Shown here piece after piece: positions 33,509 to 43,037 of a stretch of 64,000 bases of DNA (its first letter is position 1; every line of letters begins with the position of its first letter). Source of the DNA: Mesorhizobium sp. ORS 3359 (GTDB taxonomy: Bacteria > Pseudomonadota > Alphaproteobacteria > Rhizobiales > Rhizobiaceae); the NCBI GenBank assembly GCA_000824845.1, contig CCNC01000190.1, forward strand, positions 1-64,000, given 5' to 3'. The notes beneath the pieces were generated by a model. The model was not told where the DNA came from. It made no database searches and was given only the letters and a program-made list of their open reading frames with translations. Position numbers and translations under genes: made by a program.

Positions 33509-34414
33509 ATGGAGATGCAGCAGGTCCGGTATTTCTTGGCCCTATCTAACACGTTGAATTTCACGAGGGCGGCCGAGGAGTGCAACGTCACTCAGCCGGC
33601 CCTTACGCGCGCGATCAAGACGCTTGAGGAGGAGCTAGGGGGAGAGCTCCTCCGGCGCGAGCGTCAGCACTCCCACCTTACCGAACTTGGCCGGCGCATG
33701 CTGCCTTTGCTGCAGCAGTGCTATGATGCCGCTACATCCGCCAAATCACTCGCTAAAGCCGTTCAAAGCAGCGATGTAGCCCCCCTCAACGTCACGATAT
33801 CCAACAGCATCAACATCGCGTTGCTGGTTTCGCCTTTCACGGAGCTTTTCCGGGCCTATCCCGGCGCCCACCTCAAGATCAATCGTGGTTCGCCCGCTGC
33901 TGTCGTCGACGCGTTGAAGAGTGGCGACGTCGAGCTGGCAATTGCCGGCCCCCTAGGACAGGCCTGGGACCGCCTGGACGTATGGCCGCTGTTTCGGGAA
34001 GAGATTGAACTCGCTGTAAATGCCGATCATCCGCTGGCCCGACGCAACGAAGCCGATGTCGCCCTGAACCAGCTGGCCGCCGAACCGGTTCTAAGCCGCA
34101 TCGATTGGGAGACGAGCGAGGAGCTGTCGCGCTCCCTATCCGCCAGAGGTCTTACGCCTCGAACCGCACATGAAGTCGAGACCGATCAGGACCTTCTGGC
34201 GTTGCTCGAAGCCAACGCCGGCGTTGGATTCGTCTCTATGACCGCGCCACGGTCGCCGAACACGCGCCGGCTCAAGCTTCGCGATCTCGATGTTTCGCGG
34301 GTCGTCTCCGTCTACGCGGTTGCCGGGCGACACAGATCTCCGGTGGCCGCGACGCTGCTCAACCTGTTGAGATCGACGGACTGGTCGCCCTTCGGCGTCA
34401 GCGAGCCCGCCTGA
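33509..34414 (+). CDS. LysR-family regulator, paralogue A of a set of three
   Basis: A 301-residue LysR regulator whose N-terminus (QVRYFLALSNTLNFTRAAEE, then CNVTQPALTRAIKTLE) is nearly the same as that of the LysR genes at 40243 and 43726. OxyR/HupR-like proteins with this helix often respond to oxidative or electrophilic stress; that role is inferred. Its 3' end overlaps by 17 bases with the convergent peroxiredoxin-like gene. Confidence 0.92.
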   Translation: MEMQQVRYFLALSNTLNFTRAAEECNVTQPALTRAIKTLEEELGGELLRRERQHSHLTELGRRMLPLLQQCYDAATSAKSLAKAVQSSDVAPLNVTISNSINIALLVSPFTELFRAYPGAHLKINRGSPAAVVDALKSGDVELAIAGPLGQAWDRLDVWPLFREEIELAVNADHPLARRNEADVALNQLAAEPVLSRIDWETSEELSRSLSARGLTPRTAHEVETDQDLLALLEANAGVGFVSMTAPRSPNTRRLKLRDLDVSRVVSVYAVAGRHRSPVAATLLNLLRSTDWSPFGVSEPA

Positions 34415-35102
34415 GCGCGGCGATCAGGTCGTCAATGTCCATGCGTCGGCGGTAATCGGGATCGACAAAGCGATCCGTGATGACGCCATCCGTCCCAACG
34501 ATGAAGGTCGCAGGGATCGGCAGGAACCAACTGGAGTTGCCCTGGTAGTTCGGGAGGTCGTAGGCAACGCCCATCAACCTCTCCATCTCCGCCCCGATCC
34601 AAATCGCCAGATTGAGGGACAGTGCGTAGCCATTGTCCATGTCGGTCAGGAACGGGAAGCTCGCGCCAACCGCGGCCTTCATCGCTCTGGCGAATTTGCC
34701 TCGCTCGGGCATGATCGCCACGATTTGCCCGCCCAACGCCGCGATCTCCTGCTGGACTTCGACGATGCCGATCGCGTTCAAGCGGCAATAAGGGCACCAA
34801 TGCCCGCGCTGGAAGGTGATCACAGCAGGCCCCTGGAGCAAAATGTCAGCGAGGCCAACCAACCTGCCCTCGTCGTCCGGCAGCAGGAACGGCGGCATGA
34901 CATCGCCCGGAGTTGGCGCCGCTGCTCCGGCGCCCTGTTTCTCCAGGCGTTCCACCAGGCGGTCAACGGCATCGGCGAAATTCGCGTCGATCCGTCGGAC
35001 CGCCGCGGCAATTACCGCCAACCGCTCGTTGAGAGGCGCATCAAGTTCGACGGCTGCCTGGACGGCCTGTTCAAATGTCATGGGCTGGTCATCGGCGGCC
35101 AT
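34398..35102 (-). CDS. Peroxiredoxin-like (AhpC/TSA) protein
   Basis: A 234-residue protein from the Met at 35102; a longer form from 35228 is possible but its extra residues look non-conserved. The helical N-terminal part (residues ~1-60) is followed by a thioredoxin fold with ITFQRGHWCPYCRLNAIGIV (CxxC pair). PATFIVGTDGVITDRFVDPDY marks the last strands. It likely reduces peroxides and sits next to a disulfide-reductase-like flavoprotein that may supply electrons. Its ribosome site is weak. Confidence 0.85.
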   Translation of the reverse strand: MAADDQPMTFEQAVQAAVELDAPLNERLAVIAAAVRRIDANFADAVDRLVERLEKQGAGAAAPTPGDVMPPFLLPDDEGRLVGLADILLQGPAVITFQRGHWCPYCRLNAIGIVEVQQEIAALGGQIVAIMPERGKFARAMKAAVGASFPFLTDMDNGYALSLNLAIWIGAEMERLMGVAYDLPNYQGNSSWFLPIPATFIVGTDGVITDRFVDPDYRRRMDIDDLIAALRRAR

Positions 35103-35242
35103 ATCTGCACTTTCATCGATCTGACGCAGCCTATCATCGAAGCCCCTCGGCCACGGCCATGTTTTTCTTGCATGGTTTTGATGCCTTGCGCGCATCAAAG
35201 CCGGCGAAGTTCGTATTCCGTTCGCCACCAGACCTCAGTTCG

Positions 35243-36589
35243 TTACAACATGTTCCTGATATCGGCGGAAAAAGTCGGAAAGCCGTAGACCATGTCGGCA
35301 AGCTGCGATGCCGTGATGGTGTGTTTCATGGCAAGAGCAAAGATGTGGATCAGTTCTTCGCCGGCATGGCCAACAAGGTGGGCTCCGAGGATCCTGCCTG
35401 TCGTTTCCTCGACTATGATCTTCGACCACGCCACCGTCTCTGCATAGGTCCTCGCCGTGAGCCAGTCTTGCATGTTGTTGAGATGGACCTTGACGCCGAG
35501 GCCGCGTTCCCTCGCCTTGGCTTCCGTTAGTCCGACACTTGCCACGGCCGGAATGCTGTAGAGGCACGCCGGGATATGACCGTAGTCGGGCCGGTGCTTC
35601 GGGCCGTCGACGATGTTGCGGCCGACGACCCCGCCTTCATAGGTTGCTATCGGCGAAAGCTGCGGGGAGTTCCACACGGCATCGCCACAGACATAGACGT
35701 CTGGATTGGAACGCGAGCGCAGATGCTCGTCGATCTCGATGCGGCCTTCGCGATGCACGATGACACCGGCGCCAAGATTGAGGCGCTCCACGTCGGCCAC
35801 GCGCCCCGCACAATTGACGGCCCGATCCGCGTCGAGCGAGCATTCGGCGCCATCCTTCGCGAAGCTCACCCGCAGTCGCCCGTCGGTCCGTTCGATCTTC
35901 TTGACCCAGGCCTTGGTATGGATCCTGATGCCCAGCCGCTCGCTCTCGGCACGGATTTGAGCAACAGCATCCTCGTCGAAGCCTCCCAGGAGTTGCGGTA
36001 GTGCCTCGAGGATCGTGACCTCGACGCCGGCGCGTGCATAGACGTGGCCCAGCTCGAAGGCGATAACGCCGCCGCCAATGAACACCGCGGCGCGAGGCAG
36101 TGTAAAATCGCTGAGCACATCGTCGGACGTGGTCATGAATTCTGCGCCAGGGATCGACAGCGGGCGTGGCTTCGAGCCAGTGGCGATGACGATGTTTCTT
36201 GCCTCGAGCTCTCGGGTGCCGACGCGGACGGCATTGCTGGCGACGAATGCGGCTTCGCCGTGGATGACGTCGACGCCTCGCTTGGCCATCAATCCGGACA
36301 GCCGGGATGGGATATCCGCGATGATGTCCTTTTCTCGCTCGATCAAGGCTCGCCAATCGAGTCTCGGCGGCTCGATCTTGATTGCATGGGTGCCGGCCCT
36401 TGCGATCTCGTCGAGTGTGTGCGCGGCCGCGACCAGGACCTTCTTCGGCGTGCAGCCGCGATTGGGACAGGTGCCACCGAGATCGCGAGCCTCAACCATG
36501 GCGACGGAGAGCCCGGCAGCGCGCGTCGCGACCGTGACGCCCATTCCTGCATTGCCGCCGCCCAGGATCACGACGTCATATTTTTCCAT
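35243..36589 (-). CDS. FAD/NAD-linked disulfide reductase-family protein
   Basis: A 448-residue class I pyridine-nucleotide disulfide oxidoreductase. FAD site GGGNAGMG at the N-terminus, redox pair in GGTCPNRGCTPKK (~residues 38-50), second Rossmann motif FIGGGVIAFELGHVYARAG, FAD-phosphate region VYVCGDAVW, and a dimerisation domain at the C-terminus with conserved His-Glu (GHAGEELIH). It resembles glutathione and mercuric reductases, but the exact substrate is not clear. It follows the type II NADH dehydrogenase gene by 18 bases, so the two are probably cotranscribed. Confidence 0.88.
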   Translation of the reverse strand: MEKYDVVILGGGNAGMGVTVATRAAGLSVAMVEARDLGGTCPNRGCTPKKVLVAAAHTLDEIARAGTHAIKIEPPRLDWRALIEREKDIIADIPSRLSGLMAKRGVDVIHGEAAFVASNAVRVGTRELEARNIVIATGSKPRPLSIPGAEFMTTSDDVLSDFTLPRAAVFIGGGVIAFELGHVYARAGVEVTILEALPQLLGGFDEDAVAQIRAESERLGIRIHTKAWVKKIERTDGRLRVSFAKDGAECSLDADRAVNCAGRVADVERLNLGAGVIVHREGRIEIDEHLRSRSNPDVYVCGDAVWNSPQLSPIATYEGGVVGRNIVDGPKHRPDYGHIPACLYSIPAVASVGLTEAKARERGLGVKVHLNNMQDWLTARTYAETVAWSKIIVEETTGRILGAHLVGHAGEELIHIFALAMKHTITASQLADMVYGFPTFSADIRNML

Positions 36590-36607
36590 CGCACCGCTCC
36601 GCCGCGC

Positions 36608-38002
36608 TCAGTGAAGCTTGATCCGCGGTCTGGCGCGCCTGACGATCATCTCGCCGATCGAAGCAAGCGTTGTCTTCGCGAGGCCGTGAACCGCCTTGAG
36701 ATGCATCTTGTGCAGCGAGCGATAGACGAGCCTTGCAACCAGACCTTCGATCTTCAGTCCGCCGATCAGGCTGCCGAACGCACCATAGTCGGCGAGCGAG
36801 ACGAGGGAGCCATAGTCGCGGTAGCGGAATGCCGGCGCCGCTTGCCCAGCAAGACGTGCCGCGACCACCTTTACCAGATGATCTGCCTGCTGGTGTGCTG
36901 TCTGGGCACGCGGCGGCAAGGCGTTGTCTTCGCCCGGCAGGATGCAGTTCGCGCAGTCGCCAATCGCGAACACATTCTCGTCTCCGACTGCGCGCAAAGT
37001 CTCGTCCACGATCAGGCGGTTGATGCGGTCGGTTTCGAGGCCATCGAGACCTTTGAGGAAATCCGGCGCCTTGATGCCGGCAGCCCAGACCACGAGCTCG
37101 GCCGGCACGAACAGCTTTTCGCCAAGCCTGATGCCGTCTTCCGTGACTTCGGTGACTCTGATGCCGCAGCGAATCGGCACACCCAACTTGATGAGCAGGC
37201 GCGCCGAAGCCTGGGCCATGTGCTCCGGAAGGGCGGGCAGGATGCGCGGTCCGGCCTCGACGATGGTGATGCGGATCAGCTTTTCGAAATCGATGTTGTC
37301 GAGATTGTGCGAGGCAATTTCGCGCATCGATTTATGCAATTCCGCGGCCAGCTCGACACCGGTGGCGCCGGCGCCGACTATGACGCAATGAAGCTGACCA
37401 GGTGAGAGCTGCTCGTATTGCGCGTTGGCGCGCAGGCATGCGTCGATCATGCGCTTGTTGAAGCGGGCGGCTTGGTCGGCGGTGTCAAGCGAAACGGCGT
37501 GGCGCGCGGCGCCCGGCGTGCCGAAATCGTTGCTGACGCTGCCGACTGCCATGACGAGTGTGTCGTAGCCCAGGACACGCGGCGGAATGACCTGGCGGCC
37601 GTCTTCGTCGAAGCTTGGCGCGACGAAGACCTGGCGCTTGGCGCGATCGATGCCGACGACCTCGCCAATGCGGTAGCGGTAACCGTGGCGGCTGGCATGG
37701 GCTATGTATTCAACCGCATCGTGCGTGGCGCTCAAGGCGCCGGATGCCACCTCATGCAGAAGCGGCTTCCAGATATGGGTGCGGTTCCGGTCGACAAGCG
37801 TGACGGAAAGCCGCCGGTTGCCGAATTTGCGGCCGAGGCGTGTCGCCAGTTCCAGGCCGCCGGCGCCGCCGCCCACAATGACCACGCGATGCAGTGACTT
37901 GTCCGCGTGCGAGGGGGTCTCCGGGATCGTGCGGAAGAGCGCCGCGTCGTTGGCGAGCACGGCTTCCGGAATCAACCGCATGCCCGGGGTGATGATCTGC
38001 AT
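36608..38002 (-). CDS. ndh: Type II NADH:quinone oxidoreductase
   Basis: A 464-residue Ndh-type flavoprotein. FAD site VVIVGGGAGGLELATRLG (~residues 39-56), RTHIWKPLLHEVASG, NADH site VIVGAGATGVELAAEL, and FAIGDCANC. The C-terminal ~60 residues (SLIGGLKIEGLVARLVYRSLHKMH) are amphipathic and fit peripheral membrane attachment. It passes electrons from NADH to quinone without proton pumping. The ATG at 38002 follows GGAG. The patatin gene ends 32 bases upstream, so 39991 to 35243 may be a single unit. Confidence 0.9.
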   Translation of the reverse strand: MQIITPGMRLIPEAVLANDAALFRTIPETPSHADKSLHRVVIVGGGAGGLELATRLGRKFGNRRLSVTLVDRNRTHIWKPLLHEVASGALSATHDAVEYIAHASRHGYRYRIGEVVGIDRAKRQVFVAPSFDEDGRQVIPPRVLGYDTLVMAVGSVSNDFGTPGAARHAVSLDTADQAARFNKRMIDACLRANAQYEQLSPGQLHCVIVGAGATGVELAAELHKSMREIASHNLDNIDFEKLIRITIVEAGPRILPALPEHMAQASARLLIKLGVPIRCGIRVTEVTEDGIRLGEKLFVPAELVVWAAGIKAPDFLKGLDGLETDRINRLIVDETLRAVGDENVFAIGDCANCILPGEDNALPPRAQTAHQQADHLVKVVAARLAGQAAPAFRYRDYGSLVSLADYGAFGSLIGGLKIEGLVARLVYRSLHKMHLKAVHGLAKTTLASIGEMIVRRARPRIKLH

Positions 38003-38034
38003 CGGTGTCTCCGTATCTTCCTCGGCGCGGCGCA

Positions 38035-39186
38035 TCACTCTTGCGATTCGTGGATCACGATGCCCTGAAGCATGTCGACCTCGCATTCCCAGGGCTTATC
38101 GGTGAGGACGCGCTGCCCGTGCTCGTATCCGGCCTGCCAGCGGGTGCGGATGCCCGAGCGGGTGAAGTCGATGTCCTTGGTATGGTCTTCGCCGTCCAGT
38201 CGCGGCGAAAGCAGGCGGACGAGGTGCATGACCGACGGGCAGCCATAAGAGGCGAGTTCCTTGAACATTGGATCCTCGCGACGCTCCTCTGGAACGAGCC
38301 TTCCCATTTCGCGCACCACATGCCGCAGCCGATGCAGTTGCTCCTGCCGAGCAACGTGGCTCCGGCCGCGGCTGGCGTATTGCAGGTCCTTCTGCCGGCC
38401 CATGACCTGCCAGATCGATTTCGGCTCGGTGGCGCGGGGCTGCCACATGTTGACTGCAAAGATCAGCGAGTCCCGCCTGGGGCGCGCATCGAGCACCACC
38501 TCGATCGGCGTGTTCGAATAGATGCCGCCATCCCAATAGGGCTCGCCGTCGATGCAGACCGCCGGAAACGCCGGCGGCAAGGCGCCCGACGCCATGATGT
38601 GCGCCGCCGACAGGATCATCTCGCGCGTATCGAAGTATTTGAGCTCGCTGGTGTTGACGTTGACCGCGCCAACTGTCAGCCGCGTGTGGCGCCCGTTGAG
38701 GTAGTCGAAGTCGATTAGATTGCTCAGCGTCCTCTTGAGCGGATCGGTGGTGTAGTAGGACGCGTTCTCGACACCGACTTCGCGGTTGACCCCAAACATG
38801 GCGCTCGGGTTCGGCTCGAAGAATCCCGGGATGCCGCGCAGCACCGTGCCCATATTGGCAAAAATGTTGCTCGGAACCATCATCCGGAAAAACTCGTCAA
38901 ATGGGCTGCTCCGGCTGACGCCATCCCAGAATTCCTGAAGCCTGGGCAGACGATCGCCGGGCTGGTTCCCGGCAATCAGCGCGGCGTTGATGGCGCCGAT
39001 GGACGTGCCTATGACCCAATCCGGTTCGATGCCGCCCTCGACCAGCGCCTGGTAGACGCCGGCCTGATAGGCGCCAAGCGCGCCGCCGCCTTGAAGGACG
39101 AGGACGGTCTGACGTTTGACGTCGCTCTGGTGTCCAGCCGCCGGTTCTGCTTGCGAGGCGGAGAGATTCTGCGTGATCTTGTTCAT
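38035..39186 (-). CDS. Patatin-like phospholipase
   Basis: A 383-residue patatin-family acyl hydrolase. LVLQGGGALGAYQAGVYQAL is the oxyanion loop, GTSIGAINAALIAG carries the catalytic Ser, and YWDGGIYSNTPIEVVLD the catalytic Asp; the pair is intact. A C-terminal DUF3734-like extension (residues ~260-383) is present. It acts on lipid acyl esters; in rhizobia such proteins often sit next to 3-hydroxybutyrate dehydrogenase, suggesting PHB/lipid turnover. The ATG at 39186 has GAGGAG upstream; the longer open frame is rejected. Confidence 0.9.
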   Translation of the reverse strand: MNKITQNLSASQAEPAAGHQSDVKRQTVLVLQGGGALGAYQAGVYQALVEGGIEPDWVIGTSIGAINAALIAGNQPGDRLPRLQEFWDGVSRSSPFDEFFRMMVPSNIFANMGTVLRGIPGFFEPNPSAMFGVNREVGVENASYYTTDPLKRTLSNLIDFDYLNGRHTRLTVGAVNVNTSELKYFDTREMILSAAHIMASGALPPAFPAVCIDGEPYWDGGIYSNTPIEVVLDARPRRDSLIFAVNMWQPRATEPKSIWQVMGRQKDLQYASRGRSHVARQEQLHRLRHVVREMGRLVPEERREDPMFKELASYGCPSVMHLVRLLSPRLDGEDHTKDIDFTRSGIRTRWQAGYEHGQRVLTDKPWECEVDMLQGIVIHESQE

Positions 39187-39208
39187 GGCCTTCGCTCCTC
39201 GTGCGGGT

Positions 39209-39991
39209 CTAGTGAGCGGTCCAACCGCCTTCGATCGGCAACACGGCGCCGGTGATCGAGGCTGCCTCGTCCGACGCCAGGAAAAGACAGAGCGCGGCAA
39301 CCTGCTCGACCGTGACGAACTGCTTGGTGGGTTGCGCGGCCAACAGGACATCCTTGATCACCTGCTGCTCGGTGATCCCGCGGGCCTTGGCCGTGTCGGG
39401 TATCTGCTTCTCGACAAGCGGCGTGAGCACGTAGCCCGGGCAAACAGCGTTGACCGTGATACCCAGTTCGGCGACCTCCAGCGCGACGGTCTTGGTCAGG
39501 CCGGCGACGCCGTGCTTAGCCGCGACATAGGCGGACTTGTAGGGAGAGGCGACGAGCGCGTGTGCGGAGGCCACGTTGATGATGCGACCCCATTTGCGCG
39601 CCTTCATCGCCTGCAACGCGCGCCGGATCGTATAGAATGAGGACATGAGATCGATCGCCACGACCGCTTCCCATTTCTCGATCGGGAAGTCATCGATCGG
39701 CGCGACATGCTGAATGCCGGCATTGTTGACCAAGATGTCGATCGCGCCGAACTCGGCGATGGCCTTATCCATCATCGAGGTGATCGCGTCGCCCTTGCTC
39801 ATGTCGGCATTGTCGTATCGAACGACGACCCGATGATCGGCCGCGAGCTTCGCCCGCAGGCGTTCGATCTCGGCGGCGTCGCCAAAGCCGTTCAGGACGA
39901 TGTTGCATCCCTTGGCCGCGAAGGCCTCGGCAATGCCTTGCCCGATGCCGCTGGTCGAACCGGTGATAAGTGCTGTCTTACCTTTGAGCAT
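39209..39991 (-). CDS. bdhA: 3-hydroxybutyrate dehydrogenase
   Basis: A 260-residue SDR matching 3-hydroxybutyrate dehydrogenase along its length: TGSTSGIG, LVNNAGIQHVAPIDDFP, NVASAHALVASPYKSAYVAAKHG (Ser, Tyr, Lys) and VCPGYVLTPLVEKQIPD, ending LPIEGGWTAH. It interconverts 3-hydroxybutyrate and acetoacetate with NAD in PHB metabolism. The gene is 22 bases before the patatin gene in the same unit. It is divergent from the LysR gene at 40243. Confidence 0.93.
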   Translation of the reverse strand: MLKGKTALITGSTSGIGQGIAEAFAAKGCNIVLNGFGDAAEIERLRAKLAADHRVVVRYDNADMSKGDAITSMMDKAIAEFGAIDILVNNAGIQHVAPIDDFPIEKWEAVVAIDLMSSFYTIRRALQAMKARKWGRIINVASAHALVASPYKSAYVAAKHGVAGLTKTVALEVAELGITVNAVCPGYVLTPLVEKQIPDTAKARGITEQQVIKDVLLAAQPTKQFVTVEQVAALCLFLASDEAASITGAVLPIEGGWTAH

Positions 39992-40148
39992 CGTCTTGTC
40001 CTTCTGATTGCGCGGCTACGAGCCACGGCGCTGGCCGGCTCTGGATCTGAGGAGTAGTATGGTGAACCGCCGCAAGCTGCGGAAATGCCGTTGAGACATG
40101 GATTCGATAGCTGACGGTCAGATCGTTGGCTCCAAGCCCTGGATGTCG

Positions 40149-40162
40149 ATCGACCGGTCGAT
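40149..40162. promoter_or_regulatory. 14-base perfect palindrome in a LysR/bdhA divergent gap
   Basis: ATCGACCGGTCGAT is a perfect palindrome in the 251-base gap between bdhA and the LysR gene, a natural place for a LysR site. It does not have the T-N11-A form in its centre, so the assignment is tentative. Confidence 0.4.
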
Positions 40163-40242
40163 TGTTTGACGTTAGGGCAGCTAGTAAGATCGCGTGGCAA
40201 CGCGGGCCGTGCCGTATGCGCGTCCAGTGAGGGGAGCGTGCA

Positions 40243-41154
40243 GTGGAGATCAGCCAGGTCCGATACTTCTTGGCCGTCGCCAAGGAGCTGAATTTCACCA
40301 GGGCGGCCGAGCAGTGCAATGTCACGCAGCCGGCGCTGTCGCGCGCCATCAAGCTTCTGGAAGATGAATTCGGCGGACCGCTCTTCCATCGGGAGCGCCG
40401 TTTCACTCATCTCACCGAACTCGGCCGCATGGTCGAGACCTTTCTCGAAGGCGTCTTCGAGAATTCTCGCCAGGCAAAGCAGATCGCCGAGCAATATGTG
40501 ACCCTGAAGAAGATGCCGCTCAAGGTCGGCATCATGAGCACCATCGCTCCGGACGAGATCATCGAGCTCATCGCGGCCGTGCGCGCGCACCATCCTGGCG
40601 TCGAGTTGCATCTTTGCGATGCGGACGCGGTGAGCCTCAGGAAAAGGCTTCTCGAGGGCGAGCTCGAGGCTGCCATCTACGCGTTGCCCTCAGACGTTCC
40701 CGACGAAGAAGTGCACTCCCTGCCGCTGTTCCAGGAGCAGATGGTGATGGCTGTTCACCTGGCCCATCGCCTTGCCAACCAGCGCGTTGTGCGGGTGAAG
40801 GATATGAGCAACGAAAGCTACATTCACCGCAACAACTGCGAATTCGCCGGCTATGCGGATGCCATCCTTGCGCAACAAGGCGTTACCGTCAGTCCAGTCT
40901 ACTGGAGCGATCGCGACGACTGGACGCTCGCCATGATCGCTGCCGGCCTCGGTTTCGGATTCATGCCGGAGCACACCGCGAAGCACCCGGGTGTGGCGGC
41001 ATTGCCGATCACGGAGCCGGAATTCTGGCGTGACGTGAATCTCGTCACGGTGCGCGGCCGCAGGCATTCGCCCGCGGTTGGCGCGCTGGTCCGCGAAGCA
41101 ACGCAGAAGAAATGGTTCGGCGAGCGGGCAAAGGCATTGTCCGCCGCCGAATAA
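40243..41154 (+). CDS. LysR-family regulator, paralogue B of a set of three
   Basis: A 303-residue LysR regulator starting with GTG, preceded by GGGGAG. N-terminus QVRYFLAVAKELNFTRAAEQ then CNVTQPALSRAIKLLEDEF; co-inducer domain from ~92. It shares this helix block with the LysR genes at 33509 and 43726. Divergent from bdhA-patatin-ndh-reductase, so it is the likely regulator of that unit. Confidence 0.92.
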   Translation: MEISQVRYFLAVAKELNFTRAAEQCNVTQPALSRAIKLLEDEFGGPLFHRERRFTHLTELGRMVETFLEGVFENSRQAKQIAEQYVTLKKMPLKVGIMSTIAPDEIIELIAAVRAHHPGVELHLCDADAVSLRKRLLEGELEAAIYALPSDVPDEEVHSLPLFQEQMVMAVHLAHRLANQRVVRVKDMSNESYIHRNNCEFAGYADAILAQQGVTVSPVYWSDRDDWTLAMIAAGLGFGFMPEHTAKHPGVAALPITEPEFWRDVNLVTVRGRRHSPAVGALVREATQKKWFGERAKALSAAE

Positions 41155-41210
41155 ATTTCTCGGGCAGCATCGTCGCATGCCTATTCGATATCCGGCTACG
41201 TTTCCGTCTG

Positions 41211-41675
41211 TCAGTTCTTCTTTACGGTTGAAGTCACCGACTGAATGACCTCGGTCGCCATCTTGAACTGTGCGGGTCGATCCGTGATGCCATGCCGCCT
41301 GGCGATCCAGTCGAAATCGCTGTAGGCGGCGTAAACCGACCCGTCGGCGGTCTGGTAGACCAGCACGCGCACCGGCCAGTCGAGCCCGGCCTCGGGGTTG
41401 GATGTGATGAACGTCGTGCCGAGTGCCGGATTGCCGAACATGACGAGCCGCGACGGCCTTACGTCGTTGCCCGCCTTGTTGCCGAGCTTTGCCTGGTCGA
41501 TCACGCCAAAAAACATGAGGCCCTTTTTGAGAACGTCCTTCTTGATGCGGGCGACGGTCTCGGCGACGGAGTAGTCGCTCTTCACCGTGATGACGCCGTC
41601 CGAGGCGGCGGCAGGAAGGATGACCGTCATCAGCATGGCGGCACCGGTGATCAGGGTTTTCAGGTAGGCTCTCAT
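41211..41675 (-). CDS. Secreted DUF302 protein
   Basis: A 154-residue protein with a signal peptide (MRAYLKTLITGAAMLMTVILPAAAS) and a DUF302 domain (VAETVARIKKDVLKKGLMFFGVIDQ, then MFGNPALGTTFITSNPEAGLDWPVRVLVYQ). The domain is a small alpha-beta fold often found beside copper or redox proteins; its biochemical role is not established. AAGGAG precedes the ATG. Confidence 0.85.
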   Translation of the reverse strand: MRAYLKTLITGAAMLMTVILPAAASDGVITVKSDYSVAETVARIKKDVLKKGLMFFGVIDQAKLGNKAGNDVRPSRLVMFGNPALGTTFITSNPEAGLDWPVRVLVYQTADGSVYAAYSDFDWIARRHGITDRPAQFKMATEVIQSVTSTVKKN

Positions 41676-41745
41676 CGTATTCTCCTTGGTTGCTGGTATG
41701 GCTATGGATTGAGTTTCTTGGGGCGATCTTGCCGCCGCAAAACGG

Positions 41746-42948
41746 TCACGTGGCCGGCGTTCTCAGCGTCCGGGCTACCGCGATCGCACCGGCGAGAACC
41801 GCGGCCAGCACGGCCACGCATGCCGTCCAGCCGACACGGTCGTAGATCTGTCCGATGAGGAAGCTGCCAGCGAGCCCGCCCGCATAGTAGGACGCGAGAT
41901 AGATGCCGCTCGCGGCGGCGCGCTCGCGCGATGCGGTCCGGCTCACATGCCCAGTGGCAATGGCCTGCGCCAGGAAGGTGCCGCTGGCGACAAGCGCCAT
42001 GCCGCCGAGGACGATGGGAAGGCTGGGTATGAGCAGCAGCAGCAAGCCGACTATCGCCAGCCCAAGCGTTGCGCCTACCCCCACACTCGGGCCGAGACCC
42101 GTGGCCACGCGCCCGGCGAGCGGAGTGGTCAGCATTGATGGCAGAAAGACGAAGTAGACTGCGCCCAGTGCCATCGGCGTCAGCGACAGCGGCACCGCGA
42201 CGAGCTGGAAGTTCACATAGGTGAAGGTACCGATGAAGACGAAGAGGATCAGGAAGCCGATCGCGAAACAGGCCCGCAGTTCGGCATTTTGCAGCGGAAC
42301 TCTCCAAGCCGCGCGGGCAGGCCGGCTCTCCGCGTCGGTATGCATCATTGCCGAGGTCTTCTGCAACGTGAACCAGACAAGAGCCGCGCCGGACAGATTG
42401 AGGGCGGCGAAGGTCAGGAAGTTGGTGGAGATGCCGAACATATCGGCGACAGCGGCCGACATCAGCCGACCGAAAAAGTTGCTGGCAACATTGCCAGTTA
42501 CGTAAGCCGCTAGCGCGCTCGTGGTCTGCCGCGCGGAAAAATGCTCCGCCAGGTAGGCCATGGTGAGCGTGAACGCAGTCGACATGCACAGGCCTTGGGC
42601 CACACGCAGCAGGGCGAAGACCACGATATTATCCGTCTGCGAAAGCAACGTCGTCGGAATCGCCAGGATGGCCAGGCTGATCCAGATGCCGTTGCGGCGA
42701 TTGATGCCGCGCCCGAAGAGAGCGACGGCGACCCCGGCGACCGCCATGCCGAAAGTGCTGGCATTGACGGCGAAGCCCATGGTCGCACGGCTAACGCCGA
42801 ATTTGACCACCAGCGAAGGCAGGATCGCTTGAGTGGCGAAGAGGTCAACGAGCGTGAGGAACGCAATCAGCGCGATCAGGCCGAAGCGCCAGCTGTCCGC
42901 GGCAACCATGCGAAGGCGCGTCGGTTCGGAATGCTCACTGGTCGTCAT
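41746..42948 (-). CDS. MFS transporter
   Basis: A 400-residue twelve-segment MFS protein of the YnfM/NepI-like group (FLTLVDLFATQAILPSLVVKFGVS at the start, GLCMSTAFTLTMAYLAEHFSARQT in the middle). Such members are drug or metabolite exporters. It lies 70 bases upstream of the DUF302 gene and 89 bases downstream of the cupin gene, all read the same way. Confidence 0.9.
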   Translation of the reverse strand: MTTSEHSEPTRLRMVAADSWRFGLIALIAFLTLVDLFATQAILPSLVVKFGVSRATMGFAVNASTFGMAVAGVAVALFGRGINRRNGIWISLAILAIPTTLLSQTDNIVVFALLRVAQGLCMSTAFTLTMAYLAEHFSARQTTSALAAYVTGNVASNFFGRLMSAAVADMFGISTNFLTFAALNLSGAALVWFTLQKTSAMMHTDAESRPARAAWRVPLQNAELRACFAIGFLILFVFIGTFTYVNFQLVAVPLSLTPMALGAVYFVFLPSMLTTPLAGRVATGLGPSVGVGATLGLAIVGLLLLLIPSLPIVLGGMALVASGTFLAQAIATGHVSRTASRERAAASGIYLASYYAGGLAGSFLIGQIYDRVGWTACVAVLAAVLAGAIAVARTLRTPAT

Positions 42949-43037
42949 GACGGGCTCCGTTGCCAGGTCCTCGGGCGTGGCCCGAGGACAGGTTCTTGGT
43001 TTCTGATGTCGGGGATTTCGTCACCGCGATGAGCGGC

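Noticed and set aside
36044..37405. 453-residue plus-strand frame
   Set aside because: Antisense to the flavoprotein and ndh genes, which are well supported.
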